Source: Arthrobacter humicola (lineage in GTDB: Bacteria > Actinomycetota > Actinomycetes > Actinomycetales > Micrococcaceae). From it: a stretch of DNA of 64,000 nucleotides. Under the pieces are notes generated by a model. The model was not told the origin of the DNA, did no database searches, and worked only from the letters and a program-made list of their open reading frames with translations. The translations under genes and the position numbers were made by a program. Shown piece after piece: positions 1 through 9,099 of this stretch. Numbering within the stretch: position 1 is the first letter of the stretch; each line of letters starts with the position of its first letter. Location of the stretch: positions 1-64,000 of the forward strand of contig NZ_JAFKON010000005.1 of the NCBI RefSeq assembly GCF_022803015.1, in the 5' to 3' direction.

Positions 1-73
1 CGGAAGCTAAGACCCACAGCGCCGATGGTACTGCACCCGGGAGGGTGTGGGAGAGTAGGTCACCGCCGGAACA
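1..73 (+). rRNA. rrf: 5S rRNA, 3' part
   Basis: The window opens inside a 5S rRNA. The segment containing GGAAGCTAAG, GCCGATGGTACTGC and GGGAGAGTAGGTCACCGCCGG matches the conserved 3' half of bacterial 5S rRNA. The 5' part lies outside the window. The exact 3' end is estimated to within a few bases. A perfect hairpin follows directly, as expected at the end of an rRNA operon. Confidence 0.93.
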
Positions 74-85
74 CCATTAACGGTC

Positions 86-115
86 GAGGACCCCCACCAC
101 CAGGTGGGGGTCCTC
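86..115 (+). terminator. rRNA operon terminator
   Basis: A perfect 13-bp stem (86-98 with 103-115) encloses an ACCA loop. It lies about 12 bases after the 5S end. No long T-tract follows, which is common for strong GC-rich actinobacterial terminators. Confidence 0.85.
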
Positions 116-624
116 CCGCATTTAACCGGCCTTTCAGGACCAGGCCCGTGCCTTCGGCGGCCCGGCCCCGGGGGAACGGCCGCCCGCCGGCCCCGGCTAC
201 GTGCCCAGCCGAACCCGGGTCACGGCCTGCCAGAACACAGGTCCCAGGGCCCCCACGAGCGCCCCACGTCCCCCGGGCAGCCGGCAGGGCATCCAAGACG
301 GGTGCCGGCGTCGCCCCCGCCAAGGCCCCCCTCACGGCCCGCCAGGACCATGGGACCGGTGCCCAGCGGGCAGCGCCCGGGCTGGCTTCCTGGCTGCGGA
401 AAGTCCGCCGGCGGGGACGGCGGCGGAACTGGGTGAAACGGCGCCGACGAGGGGGCTTCCGCTCTCGGCGCAATTTGACGGCGATCGGCGCCCGATTCCA
501 GTGATTTTCCCCAAAAAAGGCCGAAAACACGCGGAATTTGCCACCTCTGAGGCGCCAAGCTGGTAAGTTTTCGAACAGTGGTTTGTACGCATGCCGTGTG
601 CAGGCTCCAAAAATCGTGACCGTC
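116..624. other. intergenic region without a recognisable gene
   Basis: About 500 bases between the rRNA terminator and the HU ribosome binding site. Open frames exist on both strands, but their translations are Arg/Pro/Gly-rich and match no family I recognise, so I treat them as GC-driven artefacts. Bases 470-640 are less GC-rich and presumably carry the HU promoter. A TTGACG at 475-480 is a possible -35 element, but no convincing -10 lies at the right distance. Confidence 0.6.
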
Positions 625-637
625 CAGGAGGACATAA

Positions 638-925
638 ATGGCTAAGAACCGTAGTGAACTTGTTGCAGAGGTAGCAGGCAAGGCCGGCACCAGCCAGGCA
701 GCAGTCAACTCCGTGCTCGACGCACTGTTCGAGGTCTTCGAGACCTCTGTCGCCGCGGGCGAGAAGATCACCATCCCGGGCTGGCTCGCCGTAGAGCGCA
801 CCGACCGTGCAGCTCGCACCGGCCGCAACCCGCAGACCGGCGAGACCATCCAGATTGCCGCTGGCCACAGCGTCAAGCTGACCGCCGGCTCCAAGCTGAA
901 GGCTGCAGTCGCCAAGAAGAAGTAG
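638..925 (+). CDS. hup: HU family DNA-binding protein
   Basis: A 95-residue nucleoid-associated protein that bends and compacts DNA as a dimer. It begins MAKNRSELVAEVAGKAGTSQ, typical of HU, and has the arm region GRNPQTGETIQIAAGHSVKL with the conserved R-NP-TGE beta-arm motif. It ends in a Lys-rich tail (AAVAKKK). It is the short form, without the long Lys/Ala C-terminal tail of mycobacterial HupB. The start is fixed by AGGAGG seven bases upstream (625-630). It is a single-gene unit followed by a strong terminator. Confidence 0.96.
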   Translation: MAKNRSELVAEVAGKAGTSQAAVNSVLDALFEVFETSVAAGEKITIPGWLAVERTDRAARTGRNPQTGETIQIAAGHSVKLTAGSKLKAAVAKKK

Positions 926-942
926 TCTTCTTCGCAGGCTTG

Positions 943-977
943 AAAGGAGCGGCAACCCTCGGGTTGCCGCTCCTTTT
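943..977 (+). terminator. terminator after hup
   Basis: Rho-independent terminator: AAAGGAGCGGCAACC pairs with GGTTGCCGCTCCTTT around a CTCG tetraloop, ending in TTTT. It lies 18 bases after the HU stop codon. Confidence 0.92.
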
Positions 978-978
978 G

Positions 979-1042
979 CGTCCCCGGCCAGTCCCCGGCC
1001 AGCGGCCGGCCGGTCCCTAACCGGTCCCTAACCGGTCTTAGG
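979..1042 (+). repeat. short tandem direct repeats
   Basis: GTCCCCGGCCA occurs twice in tandem (about 980-1001). It is followed by CCGGTCCCTAA twice plus a partial third copy ending in CTTAGG (about 1010-1042). These are short GC-rich repeats in the spacer between hup and the next gene. No function can be assigned. Confidence 0.6.
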
Positions 1043-1164
1043 CCGGCCGGGCTGCCTTCCCGACCAATCCGCAGCCCTTTGAAGGCCGCGCAGGCTGGAC
1101 GGATCCCCGGAGGCCCAGCCGGGGCCGATTCGCTGAGCAAGGCGGCGTAGCGGACAATGGAGGT

Positions 1165-3339
1165 GTGCCTTCCGCAGTAAATCCCACGCCCACAACCGCA
1201 GCGCCCGTTCCCCCCGGGGACGCACGCGGCCCTGGCTCCGGTCCCGCCGGGATTGCCCGGCCTTGGCTGATCGCAGGCCTTGGCGCGTTGTTTATTGGCC
1301 TGGTAGCGGCACTGATCTTCTCCGGCGCAGCAGCCGCCCGCGAGGTCTCAGATCCAGGTGCGCTGGTGCGCTGGGGGCTTCCGGTGAGCAAAGCGATCCA
1401 CAACGTCGCTGTCGCCACCGTGATCGGCGGCCTTATCTTCGCCGTCGGCATCCTGCCGCGAAACAGGAACAGCTCCCGGTCCAAGGAGCAGGACGCCCCG
1501 GAACATCCGGCCTTCACCCGGGCGCTGGCCGTGGCAGCGGCCGCCGGCGCCGTCTGGACGCTGTCCGCGATCACCGTACTGGTCCTGGGCTACGCGGACA
1601 TTGCGGGGCAGGGCATCTCCGGGGACCCGGAATTCACCCGCTCCCTCGTGTACTTCATGACGGACATCGAAACCGGACGCGCGTGGCTGGCTGTCGTCAT
1701 CATCGCCGCCGTCGTTACCACCGCCCTGTTCGGAGTGCGGTCCCGCGGCGGCCTGGCACTGACGCTGGTCCTCTCGCTGATCGGTCTGGTTCCCGCTGCC
1801 CTGATCGGACACTCCTCCAGCTCCAGCGACCACGAGGGTGCCATCAACTCGCTCGGCCTGCACCTGATCGGCGTATCGGCATGGGTGGGCGGCATCATCA
1901 TGCTCGCAGTCCTCTCCGGCGTCCTGGAAGGCACGGGCGCCGGCGGCCGCGCCTCCGGGGCAGGCTCGGGGACAGCAGACATCACCGAGCCAACCCTGCG
2001 CCGGTTCTCATCCCTGGCCGGCTTTGCCTTCGCCCTGGTCTTCGCCTCAGGCGTGATCAACGCCAGTATCCGCCTCACCACATGGGCAGACCTCTTCGGC
2101 TCGGCCTACGGGCAACTGATCCTGGCCAAGACGGCAGCGGTCCTGGTGTTGGGCGGCATCGGGCTCATGCACCGCCGCTGGGTCATCCCGCAGCTGGGCA
2201 ACCGCGCCATGGGCAGGTCCGCGCGCCGGGTGTTGTGGCAGTTGGTGATCGTGGAGCTGATCATCATGGGGGCGACGTCCGGGATCGCCGTCGCGCTGGG
2301 GCGTTCCGCCCCGCCGCAGCCCACCACTTTCGCCCCCGACGCTTCGCCGGCCTTCATCCTCTCGGGCTACGAGTTGCCGCCGGAACTGACCCCGGACCGA
2401 TGGCTCACGGAGTGGCGGCTCGACTGGCTCTGGATCGCCGTCGTCGTGTTTGGCTTGGTGTCCTACCTCCTTGGCGTACGAAGGGTGCTGAAACGGGGCG
2501 ACTCGTGGCCCTGGTTCAGGACGGTCAACTGGGTGCTCGGACTCATGGTCCTCACCTACGTGACCTCGGGGCCGCCGTCGGTCTATGGCAGGGTGCTGTT
2601 TTCGGCGCACATGGTGGACCACATGGCCCTGACCATGGTGGCTCCCATCTTCCTGGTCCTCGGCGCCCCCGTCACGCTGGCACTGCGGGCGCTCACCCCC
2701 CGGCGCGACAGCTCCCGCGGCCCGCGCGAGTGGCTCATGATCTTCATCCACTCCAAGTTCTCGCAACTGGTGACCCACCCGCTGTTCGCGGCCGCCAACT
2801 TCGCCGGCTCGATCGTGCTTTTCTACTACTCGGACGCCTTCGGTTACGCGATGCGGGACCACGTGGGCCACGAACTCATGAACCTGCACTTCGCCCTCAC
2901 CGGCTACATCTTCGTGCTCACCATGATCGGCACCGATCCGTTGCCGCGCCGCGCACCGTACCCCATGCGGCTGCTGCTCCTGTTGGCCACTATGGGCTTC
3001 CACGCGTTCTTCGGCGTCGCCATCATGGGCGGCACCGGACTGCTGGCCGCCGACTACTTCGGCAACCTCGGGCGGACCTGGGGCCCCGCTGCCCTGCTGG
3101 ACCAACAGATGGGCGGTGCCGTGGCGTGGGGGATCGGCGAAGTTCCAACCCTGCTGGTAGCGATCGGTGTCGCCGTGATGTGGTCCCGCTCCGACGCGCG
3201 CGAGTCCAAACGCACCGACCGGGCGGCGGACAGGAATAACGACGCCGATCTCACCGCTTACAACGATATGTTTGCCAAGCTGGCCGAGCGCGACGCCAGG
3301 CTTGCCGAACGCAATTCAAAGCTGGAAGGACGCTCATGA
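1165..3339 (+). CDS. CopD / CtaG fusion membrane protein
   Basis: A 724-residue polytopic membrane protein. The N-terminal half (about residues 30-385, many hydrophobic segments) resembles CopD copper-resistance/import proteins. The C-terminal part (about 415-665) resembles CtaG of the caa3 type, which helps deliver copper to cytochrome c oxidase; its HMVDHMALTMVAPIFLVLG stretch is characteristic. The last 40 residues are charged, with a short heptad-like LAERDARLAER repeat. The likely role is copper handling for respiratory oxidase assembly. The start is uncertain: GTG at 1165 lies only one base after a GGAGG, unusually close, but no better in-frame start is visible. The stop overlaps the next gene by four bases (ATGA). 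Confidence 0.85.
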   Translation: MPSAVNPTPTTAAPVPPGDARGPGSGPAGIARPWLIAGLGALFIGLVAALIFSGAAAAREVSDPGALVRWGLPVSKAIHNVAVATVIGGLIFAVGILPRNRNSSRSKEQDAPEHPAFTRALAVAAAAGAVWTLSAITVLVLGYADIAGQGISGDPEFTRSLVYFMTDIETGRAWLAVVIIAAVVTTALFGVRSRGGLALTLVLSLIGLVPAALIGHSSSSSDHEGAINSLGLHLIGVSAWVGGIIMLAVLSGVLEGTGAGGRASGAGSGTADITEPTLRRFSSLAGFAFALVFASGVINASIRLTTWADLFGSAYGQLILAKTAAVLVLGGIGLMHRRWVIPQLGNRAMGRSARRVLWQLVIVELIIMGATSGIAVALGRSAPPQPTTFAPDASPAFILSGYELPPELTPDRWLTEWRLDWLWIAVVVFGLVSYLLGVRRVLKRGDSWPWFRTVNWVLGLMVLTYVTSGPPSVYGRVLFSAHMVDHMALTMVAPIFLVLGAPVTLALRALTPRRDSSRGPREWLMIFIHSKFSQLVTHPLFAAANFAGSIVLFYYSDAFGYAMRDHVGHELMNLHFALTGYIFVLTMIGTDPLPRRAPYPMRLLLLLATMGFHAFFGVAIMGGTGLLAADYFGNLGRTWGPAALLDQQMGGAVAWGIGEVPTLLVAIGVAVMWSRSDARESKRTDRAADRNNDADLTAYNDMFAKLAERDARLAERNSKLEGRS

Positions 3340-5294
3340 CCGAAACCGTACGCACCCACCTCCGGGTCCGGGCCTCCGAACTGGTGGGCCGCAACTGGCT
3401 TAACACCGGTGGCAAGTCCCTGGACCTTGAATCCCTGCGCGGCAAGATCGTGCTGCTGGACTTCTGGACGTTCTGCTGCATCAACTGCCTGCACGTCCTG
3501 GACGAACTCCGCCCGCTCGAGCAGCAGTACTCGGATGTCCTCGTGACGGTCGGCGTGCATTCGCCCAAGTTCGAGCACGAGGCCGATCCCGTGGCGCTGG
3601 CGGCCGCCGTCGAACGCTACGAGATCCGCCACCCTGTCCTCGACGACCCCGAGCTGGACACCTGGAAGGCCTATACGGCCCGGGCCTGGCCGACCCTGGT
3701 GGTCATCGATCCCGAGGGCTACATCGTCGCGCACCTCTCCGGCGAGGGCCACGCGGACGGCCTCGCCGTCCTGATCCCCGAGCTGATCGCCGAACACGAA
3801 GCCAGGGGCACCCTGCACCGGGGCGACGGCCCCTACGTGGCGCCGGAACCGACGTCGGGAACGCTGCGCTTCCCGGGCAAGGCCCTGTTCCTGCCCGCCG
3901 GCCGCGGCGTCGGAAGTGCCGGCGACGGTTCGTGGCTGGTGACCGACACCGGCCATCACCGGCTCGTGGAACTCTCTACCGACTTTCAGACCGTGCTGGC
4001 CACTTACGGCTCGGGCGAAAAGGGCCACGCCGACGGCAACGCCGCCACCGCCCGGTTCAACGAACCGCAGGGCCTGGTGCTGCTGCCCGAGGATGTCGCC
4101 GCGGCCGCCGGTTACGACGTCGTCATTGCCGACTCCGTGAATCACCGGCTCCGCGGGCTGTCCCTCGCGGACGGCACCGTCCGGACGCTGGCCGGCAACG
4201 GCGTACAGCGGCTGCTGGAAACCGGCCCGGCCCGCGTGGACGAGGAAGGCGCCGCCTACGGTACCCGGCTCGAGGCGGACCCGCTCGCGGTGTCCCTGAG
4301 CTCGCCGTGGGACGTCGTCTGGTCCACCAAGCTCAACGCCGTGGTGGTGGCGATGGCGGGAGTGCACCAGATCTTCAGCTTCGACCCGACCTCCGGCGCC
4401 GTAAAGATCATCGCCGGCAACGGCCTCGAAGGGCTCCTGGACGGCCCGGCCGCTGAAGCCTGGTTCGCCCAGTCCTCCGGCCTTGCCGAAGACGCGGACG
4501 GCAACATCTGGGTGGCTGACTCCGAAACCTCCGCCCTGCGCAAACTCGTGATTGATGACGCCGGCAGCATCACCGTCGAATCGGCGGTGGGCAAGGGCCT
4601 GTTCGACTTCGGCTTCCGCGACGGCCCCGCCGCGGAGGCGCGGCTGCAGCACCCGCTCGGCGTCACGGTGCTCCCTGACGGTTCGGTGGCCATCGCGGAC
4701 ACGTACAACGGCGCAGTCCGCCGCTACGACCCCGCAACGGGCACGGTCTCCACACTGGCCCGCGGACTGTCCGAGCCCTCGGACGTGATTGTGGACCACA
4801 CCCAGGTCGCCGGATCCGAGCCGTTGCTGGTGGTGGTCGAGGCCAACAAGCACCAGCTCGTGTACGTGCCCATCCCGAAGGAAGCCCAGCAGGTGGACGA
4901 GGGCGCGGCACAGACCCACCGGCCCAAGAGCCCTGTGGCGCCTGGCCCGCTCGAACTGGCGGTCCGCTTCACGGCGCCCACCGGTCAGAAGCTGGACGAC
5001 CGCTGGGGCGATCCCACCCAGTTGAAGATCTCGTCCACACCCCCCGAACTGCTGGTCTCCGGCGGCGGGACGTCCGTGGGGCTCCTGCGCACCCTGGAGC
5101 TTTCCTCCGACGTCCCCGAGGGCGTCCTGCACATCACCGCCCGCGCGGCGGCCTGTGACGGGTCCGAAGACGCCGACGGCGAGATCCCGGACCATGCGGC
5201 CTGCCACCTCTACCAGCAGGACTGGGGAATCCCCGTGCTCCTGCAGGCCGACGGAGACACCGAGCTGGTCCTGGACCTGCGCGGAATGGACTGA
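3336..5294 (+). CDS. thioredoxin-like protein with NHL repeats
   Basis: A 652-residue protein. Residues 1-165 form a thioredoxin/AhpC-TSA-like domain with a CxxC pair in TFCCINCLHVLDEL (Cys48, Cys51) and the following VVIDPEGYIVAHLSGEG strand. Residues about 170-500 contain repeated six-bladed NHL-type units such as WLVTDTGHHRLVEL, VVIADSVNHRLRGL, IWVADSETSALRKL and VAIADTYNGAVRRY. A C-terminal beta domain follows. The architecture matches NHLRC2-type proteins. No signal peptide is visible, so it is probably cytoplasmic. Translation is coupled to the CopD-CtaG gene by an ATGA overlap. The substrate is unknown. Confidence 0.88.
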   Translation: MTETVRTHLRVRASELVGRNWLNTGGKSLDLESLRGKIVLLDFWTFCCINCLHVLDELRPLEQQYSDVLVTVGVHSPKFEHEADPVALAAAVERYEIRHPVLDDPELDTWKAYTARAWPTLVVIDPEGYIVAHLSGEGHADGLAVLIPELIAEHEARGTLHRGDGPYVAPEPTSGTLRFPGKALFLPAGRGVGSAGDGSWLVTDTGHHRLVELSTDFQTVLATYGSGEKGHADGNAATARFNEPQGLVLLPEDVAAAAGYDVVIADSVNHRLRGLSLADGTVRTLAGNGVQRLLETGPARVDEEGAAYGTRLEADPLAVSLSSPWDVVWSTKLNAVVVAMAGVHQIFSFDPTSGAVKIIAGNGLEGLLDGPAAEAWFAQSSGLAEDADGNIWVADSETSALRKLVIDDAGSITVESAVGKGLFDFGFRDGPAAEARLQHPLGVTVLPDGSVAIADTYNGAVRRYDPATGTVSTLARGLSEPSDVIVDHTQVAGSEPLLVVVEANKHQLVYVPIPKEAQQVDEGAAQTHRPKSPVAPGPLELAVRFTAPTGQKLDDRWGDPTQLKISSTPPELLVSGGGTSVGLLRTLELSSDVPEGVLHITARAAACDGSEDADGEIPDHAACHLYQQDWGIPVLLQADGDTELVLDLRGMD

Positions 5295-5316
5295 GCCGCT
5301 GCGCCAAGGCTGACCA

Positions 5317-5359
5317 AAAGGCTGCTGTCCGTGACCCTGCGTCACGGACAGCAGCCTTT
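5317..5359. terminator. bidirectional terminator
   Basis: A perfect 19-bp stem (5317-5335 with 5341-5359) with loop CCTGC. It begins AAAGG and ends CCTTT, so it can act on both strands. It sits between the convergent NHL gene and the minus-strand gene at 5401. Confidence 0.93.
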
Positions 5360-5400
5360 AGGCTTTCTTCGGGCCTCCGGCCGGGGAGTCCCGGCGGGTA

Positions 5401-6402
5401 CTAGTAGTCCAGCTGCGGCGTGAGTTTGACGGTGTCGCCGTCGATGTCCAGACGGGTCGTGAAGCTGAAATCGTGGACGGAGTCGATCTCAGACACGGCG
5501 CCCGAGAACAGATCCTGTTGGCGGGCCTTGATCCGGGCCTTGCCGTCGAGGGGCGCCACCACCCAGCGGCCGCCGAACGGCTCGATGCTGACGCTCGGGT
5601 AGTCCGTGATGCTCCAGTCGATGGTTCCGTCCATCACGCGGTTGTTGGTGGCGTGGTAGAACGGGCAGTTGGGCTGCAGCTTCTGCTGCTTGTCGGCCTC
5701 GTCCGCGCAGGAGTCCAGGAACTCCTTGACCTTGCCGCTCACGGCCTCCTTCAGGGCGCCCGTGGCCTCGGTCAGCAGGTTCAGCGATGCCGGAGGCGCG
5801 TCCGCGGCCGACACTGTGGCGCGGGTGGCCGGGGCGGAGAAGTACTGGCCGTTCAGGGTCGCCTCGTACTCGCCCGGGTAGAAGACTGCGAAGGAGTTGC
5901 GGCCGTTGGGCATGTTCACCGGCACCCCGTTGAGGGTGGCCTCGCTGGAGTTGACCACGGTGACGTCCAGGACGGGCAGTTCAGAGGGGACGAAAGACCA
6001 TTTGTGGAAGAACAGCCACTCGGTGCCGGAGCGCTCCAACAGGAATTCGGTCCGCAGCTTGTTGCCGTCGACGGTGTACTCCATGGGTACCATGACCTGA
6101 TTGGCACCACGCTCTTCCGCGGCGCCAAGCTTGACGTCGGAGATGCGTGCCGCGGCGGTTTGCAGGGCCGTGCCGTCGAGCATCGCCGGGTTGCTTTGTG
6201 GCACGGAGGCGCGCAACAGGCCCAGCGCCTTTTCGCCATCGCCCTTTTGCAGGGCACTCAAATATTCGCGGACTGGCTGCTGGGGCCCTGCAATGGAGTC
6301 GTTCACCAGATTGATCGACACGATGGCGCCGGCGACGGCAAGCATCAGTCCCAGCAGCCACACTGCTGCGATTTTGACCAACGCCTGACTCATCTGCACC
6401 AT
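5401..6402 (-). CDS. membrane-anchored hypothetical protein
   Basis: About 333 residues from the chosen start. One N-terminal hydrophobic segment (VKIAAVWLLGLMLAVAGAIV) is followed by a large extracytoplasmic part. The beginning (VREYLSALQKGDGEKALGLL) resembles the NTF2-like/DUF4878 fold found in secreted actinobacterial proteins; the rest is beta-rich with two cysteines (SCADEADKQQKLQPNC) that may pair. I recognise no enzyme motif. Starts at 6402 (ATG, AGGTAA about 8 bases upstream), 6393 or 6450 are all possible. I prefer 6402 because it places the membrane segment near the N-terminus. Confidence 0.75.
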   Translation of the reverse strand: MVQMSQALVKIAAVWLLGLMLAVAGAIVSINLVNDSIAGPQQPVREYLSALQKGDGEKALGLLRASVPQSNPAMLDGTALQTAAARISDVKLGAAEERGANQVMVPMEYTVDGNKLRTEFLLERSGTEWLFFHKWSFVPSELPVLDVTVVNSSEATLNGVPVNMPNGRNSFAVFYPGEYEATLNGQYFSAPATRATVSAADAPPASLNLLTEATGALKEAVSGKVKEFLDSCADEADKQQKLQPNCPFYHATNNRVMDGTIDWSITDYPSVSIEPFGGRWVVAPLDGKARIKARQQDLFSGAVSEIDSVHDFSFTTRLDIDGDTVKLTPQLDY

Positions 6403-6527
6403 TCTTACGTTACCTGTACCCCACAGGAATCCCGGTGTCACGGTCCGCATCTGTGACGCGGAGCATGGCTGAAGGCCGCCCGGCCCGCGGGCCGGGGACG
6501 TTCGGTTGGATGCCGCCGCCGTGATCC

Positions 6528-8276
6528 CTAGCGGCGGCGGCGTTTGGAGGAAGTGCCGAAGACGCCGCGGAGCAGTTCCCTGCCAAGCTGGGTCCCCAGC
6601 GAGCGGGCCATGCTCTGGAGGCCACCGCCCAGGGCCCCGGCGAGTTCGCCGCCGATGCCCCCGCCACCCCCGGCCGGCGGCTGCGCCGGCCGGGGGGCGC
6701 GCCGCTCGGCCACGTTGTCATCGTCGGGCGTCCTGGGCGCCGGCGCGGGGCGGCTGCTGGGGCGGCCAAGGATTTCCTCCTCGATCCGCCGGGCTTCGGC
6801 GTCGATGGCGCCGGGGTCCAAACCGCCGTCCTGGGCGGATTGCTGGCTGCCGCCGTCCCGGGCGCCGCCGTGGTGTGCGGTCCCGGCCGCCGGCCCGGTG
6901 GGGGCGGCGCCTGTGCGGTCGCCGCCTGCGGCGGCGATCTTCTCGTACGCCGAGATGTTGTCGACGGCGGTGCCGTACTTGGGCAGCAGGGCGGAGGCGG
7001 CGACGGTCCTGGAGATCAGCTCGTCGGTGCTGGGACCCATCACGGACTCCGGGGCGCGGAGCAGGGTCAGCGCCACCGGGGTCGGCGCGCCCTTCTCATT
7101 CAGGACTGTGATGACGGCCTCGCCGATGCCGGCGGTAGTGAGGGTCTCCTCGAGGTCGTAGTCGCTGGTCGGGAAGGTGGAGACGGTGGCCCTGAGGGCC
7201 TTGGCGTCCTCCGGGGTATAGGCGCGGAGGGCGTGCTGCACGCGGTTTGCCAGCTGGCCGAGGACGTCGGCGGGGACGTCCTTGGGGGTCTGCGTCACGA
7301 AGAAAATTCCGACGCCTTTGGACCTGATGAGCCGGACGGTGGTGGTGATCGCGTCAAGGAAGGCTTTCGAGGCGCCGTTGAACAGCAAGTGGGCCTCATC
7401 GAGGAAGAACACGAGCTTGGGCTTGTCGAGGTCCCCGGCCTCGGGCAGGTCCTCGAAGAGGTCGGCCAGCAGCCACATGAGGAACGTCGAGAAGAGCATG
7501 GGCTTGGTCTGCAGCGTCGGAAGCTCCAGACAGCTCACCACACCGCGGCCGTCCGGCGCGGTACGCAGCAGTTCCGCGGTGTCGAACTCGGGTTCGCCGA
7601 AGAACTTCTCCATACCCTGCGCCTCGAGCGTGATCAGTTCGCGCAGGATCACGCCGGCGGTTGCCTTGGAGAGGCCGCCTAGTTCCTCAAGCTCGTCCTT
7701 GCCCTCGGCCGACGTCAGGAATTGGATCACGGCCCGCAGGTCCTTGAGGTCGATCAGCTCCAGGTCTTTCTTGTCCGCGAAATGGAAGACGAGCTGCAGG
7801 CTGGATTCCTGGGTCTCGTTCAGGTCCATGATGCGGGAGAGCAGGATGGGGCCGAAGGAGGTGATGGTGGCGCGGACCGGTATGCCCTTGCCGTCGCCGC
7901 CGAGGGCCAGGAACTCCACCGGAAAAGTCTTGCCGGACCAGGCCTGGCCGATGCTCTCCGTGCGGGCCAGGAGTTTTTCTGTGCCCGTGGCGGCGGTGGC
8001 CAGACCCGAGAGGTCGCCCTTGATGTCGGCCAGGAACACCGGCACACCCGCGGTGGAAAGCTGTTCGGCCATCATGTGCAGCGTGACGGTCTTGCCCGTG
8101 CCTGTCGCACCGGCCACGAGGCCGTGCCGGTTCATCATCGCGAGCGGCAGCCGGACGGAGGCTTCCTTGTGGAGTTCGCCGTCGACGATCGCCGCGCCGA
8201 GCTCGATCGTCGGGCTGTCCAGGGTGTAGCCCTGGACGATCGTGGCGACTTTGTCTGCAGTGGATTTGATGGCCAT
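6528..8276 (-). CDS. HerA-like ATPase, DUF853 (YjgR) family
   Basis: A 582-residue P-loop ATPase. Walker A is GATGTGKT (residues 56-63) and Walker B is KLVFFLDEAHLLF. A sensor-like stretch GIFFVTQTPKDVP follows, as in HerA/FtsK-type helicase C-terminal domains. The N-terminal part (YTLDSPTIELGAAIVDGE) is typical of the DUF853 family, whose function is unknown; DNA processing is inferred. The C-terminal 130 residues are low-complexity Gly/Ala/Pro/Arg and end RRRR. No Shine-Dalgarno sequence is visible before the ATG. A 17-bp hairpin ends only seven bases upstream of the start and probably influences expression. Confidence 0.9.
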   Translation of the reverse strand: MAIKSTADKVATIVQGYTLDSPTIELGAAIVDGELHKEASVRLPLAMMNRHGLVAGATGTGKTVTLHMMAEQLSTAGVPVFLADIKGDLSGLATAATGTEKLLARTESIGQAWSGKTFPVEFLALGGDGKGIPVRATITSFGPILLSRIMDLNETQESSLQLVFHFADKKDLELIDLKDLRAVIQFLTSAEGKDELEELGGLSKATAGVILRELITLEAQGMEKFFGEPEFDTAELLRTAPDGRGVVSCLELPTLQTKPMLFSTFLMWLLADLFEDLPEAGDLDKPKLVFFLDEAHLLFNGASKAFLDAITTTVRLIRSKGVGIFFVTQTPKDVPADVLGQLANRVQHALRAYTPEDAKALRATVSTFPTSDYDLEETLTTAGIGEAVITVLNEKGAPTPVALTLLRAPESVMGPSTDELISRTVAASALLPKYGTAVDNISAYEKIAAAGGDRTGAAPTGPAAGTAHHGGARDGGSQQSAQDGGLDPGAIDAEARRIEEEILGRPSSRPAPAPRTPDDDNVAERRAPRPAQPPAGGGGGIGGELAGALGGGLQSMARSLGTQLGRELLRGVFGTSSKRRRR

Positions 8277-8283
8277 GCGGTTA

Positions 8284-8320
8284 GCTTAGCCGGGTCCGGG
8301 GTTCCCGGACCCGGCTAAGC
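8284..8320 (-). terminator. terminator after the DJ-1/PfpI gene, adjacent to the next start codon
   Basis: A perfect 17-bp stem (8284-8300 with 8304-8320) with a three-base loop. It begins 5 bases after the stop of the DJ-1/PfpI gene and ends 7 bases before the ATG of the HerA-like gene on the same strand. No U-tract follows. It could terminate the upstream transcript, block read-through translation, or both. Confidence 0.75.
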
Positions 8321-8325
8321 GTGGC

Positions 8326-9030
8326 TTATTCGGCGAGGGCCTTGAGGACCTCCTTGGCCACGTCCTCGCTGGACTGCGGGTTCTGCCCGGTGATGAGGTT
8401 TCCGTCCCGCACAACATGAGACGTCCAGGCCGCGCCGTTCTCCACTACCGCGCCCTTCTCCTCCAGGACGTCCTCCACGAACCACGGTGTATTGGGTCCC
8501 GTGCCGCCACCCAGCTCCTCCTCATTGGTGAAAACGGTGAGGCGGCGTCCGGCGAAGGTGAACGCGCCGTCGTCGTCCGTGGCGCTCAACAGCCCGGCCG
8601 GGCCGTGGCAGAACGGCGCGATGATCTTGCCGGCCGTGTTGACGGCCGTCAGCAGACGGCCAAGATCTGCATCCTGGTAGAGGTCGGCCATGGGCCCGTG
8701 TCCGCCCGGCATCACGACGGCGTCGTAGGCGGAGGCGTCGACGTCGGCCAGCACCAGCGGGTTGGACAGTTCGGCGTCGAGGGAATCGATGTAGCGGCGG
8801 AAGCTATCCGCACGGTCCTGCCCGCCGGCGGACTCAGCCGCGAGGCTCACCTCATCCACCGTCGGCTTCTTGCCGCCCGGAGTGGCGATGTGCACGGTGT
8901 GGCCCGCGTCGAGAAGGGTCCGGTGGGAGACGACGAGCTCCTCGGCCCAGTACCCGGTGGGGTGGTCGCTGCCGTCGCGCATTGTCAGGGAATCTGCTGC
9001 CGAGACAACCATCAGAATATTTTTAGCCAT
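8326..9030 (-). CDS. DJ-1/PfpI (class I glutamine amidotransferase-like) protein
   Basis: A 234-residue protein of the DJ-1/PfpI superfamily, Hsp31/glyoxalase III-like subgroup. The nucleophile elbow is FCHGPAGLL (Cys141), with the preceding VVMPGGHGPMADL and an N-terminal acidic residue in GYWAEEL that normally activates the cysteine. The length fits 230-residue Hsp31-like hydrolases. The likely role is methylglyoxal or carbonyl-stress detoxification or protein deglycation, inferred from the family. AGGAGC lies eight bases before the ATG. It is followed by a hairpin terminator. Confidence 0.9.
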   Translation of the reverse strand: MAKNILMVVSAADSLTMRDGSDHPTGYWAEELVVSHRTLLDAGHTVHIATPGGKKPTVDEVSLAAESAGGQDRADSFRRYIDSLDAELSNPLVLADVDASAYDAVVMPGGHGPMADLYQDADLGRLLTAVNTAGKIIAPFCHGPAGLLSATDDDGAFTFAGRRLTVFTNEEELGGGTGPNTPWFVEDVLEEKGAVVENGAAWTSHVVRDGNLITGQNPQSSEDVAKEVLKALAE

Positions 9031-9099
9031 GGTGTTGCTCCTGTTCTGCCGGCAGGGCCGGCGGACGGTGGATGAGGTGAATATGGGAAGCGGCGCGGT

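Noticed and set aside
1263..5345. Long alternative frames over the CopD-CtaG gene (plus) and the NHL gene (minus)
   Set aside because: Arg/Gly/His-rich translations with no motif. The true frames are supported by membrane segments, NHL repeats and the ATGA junction.
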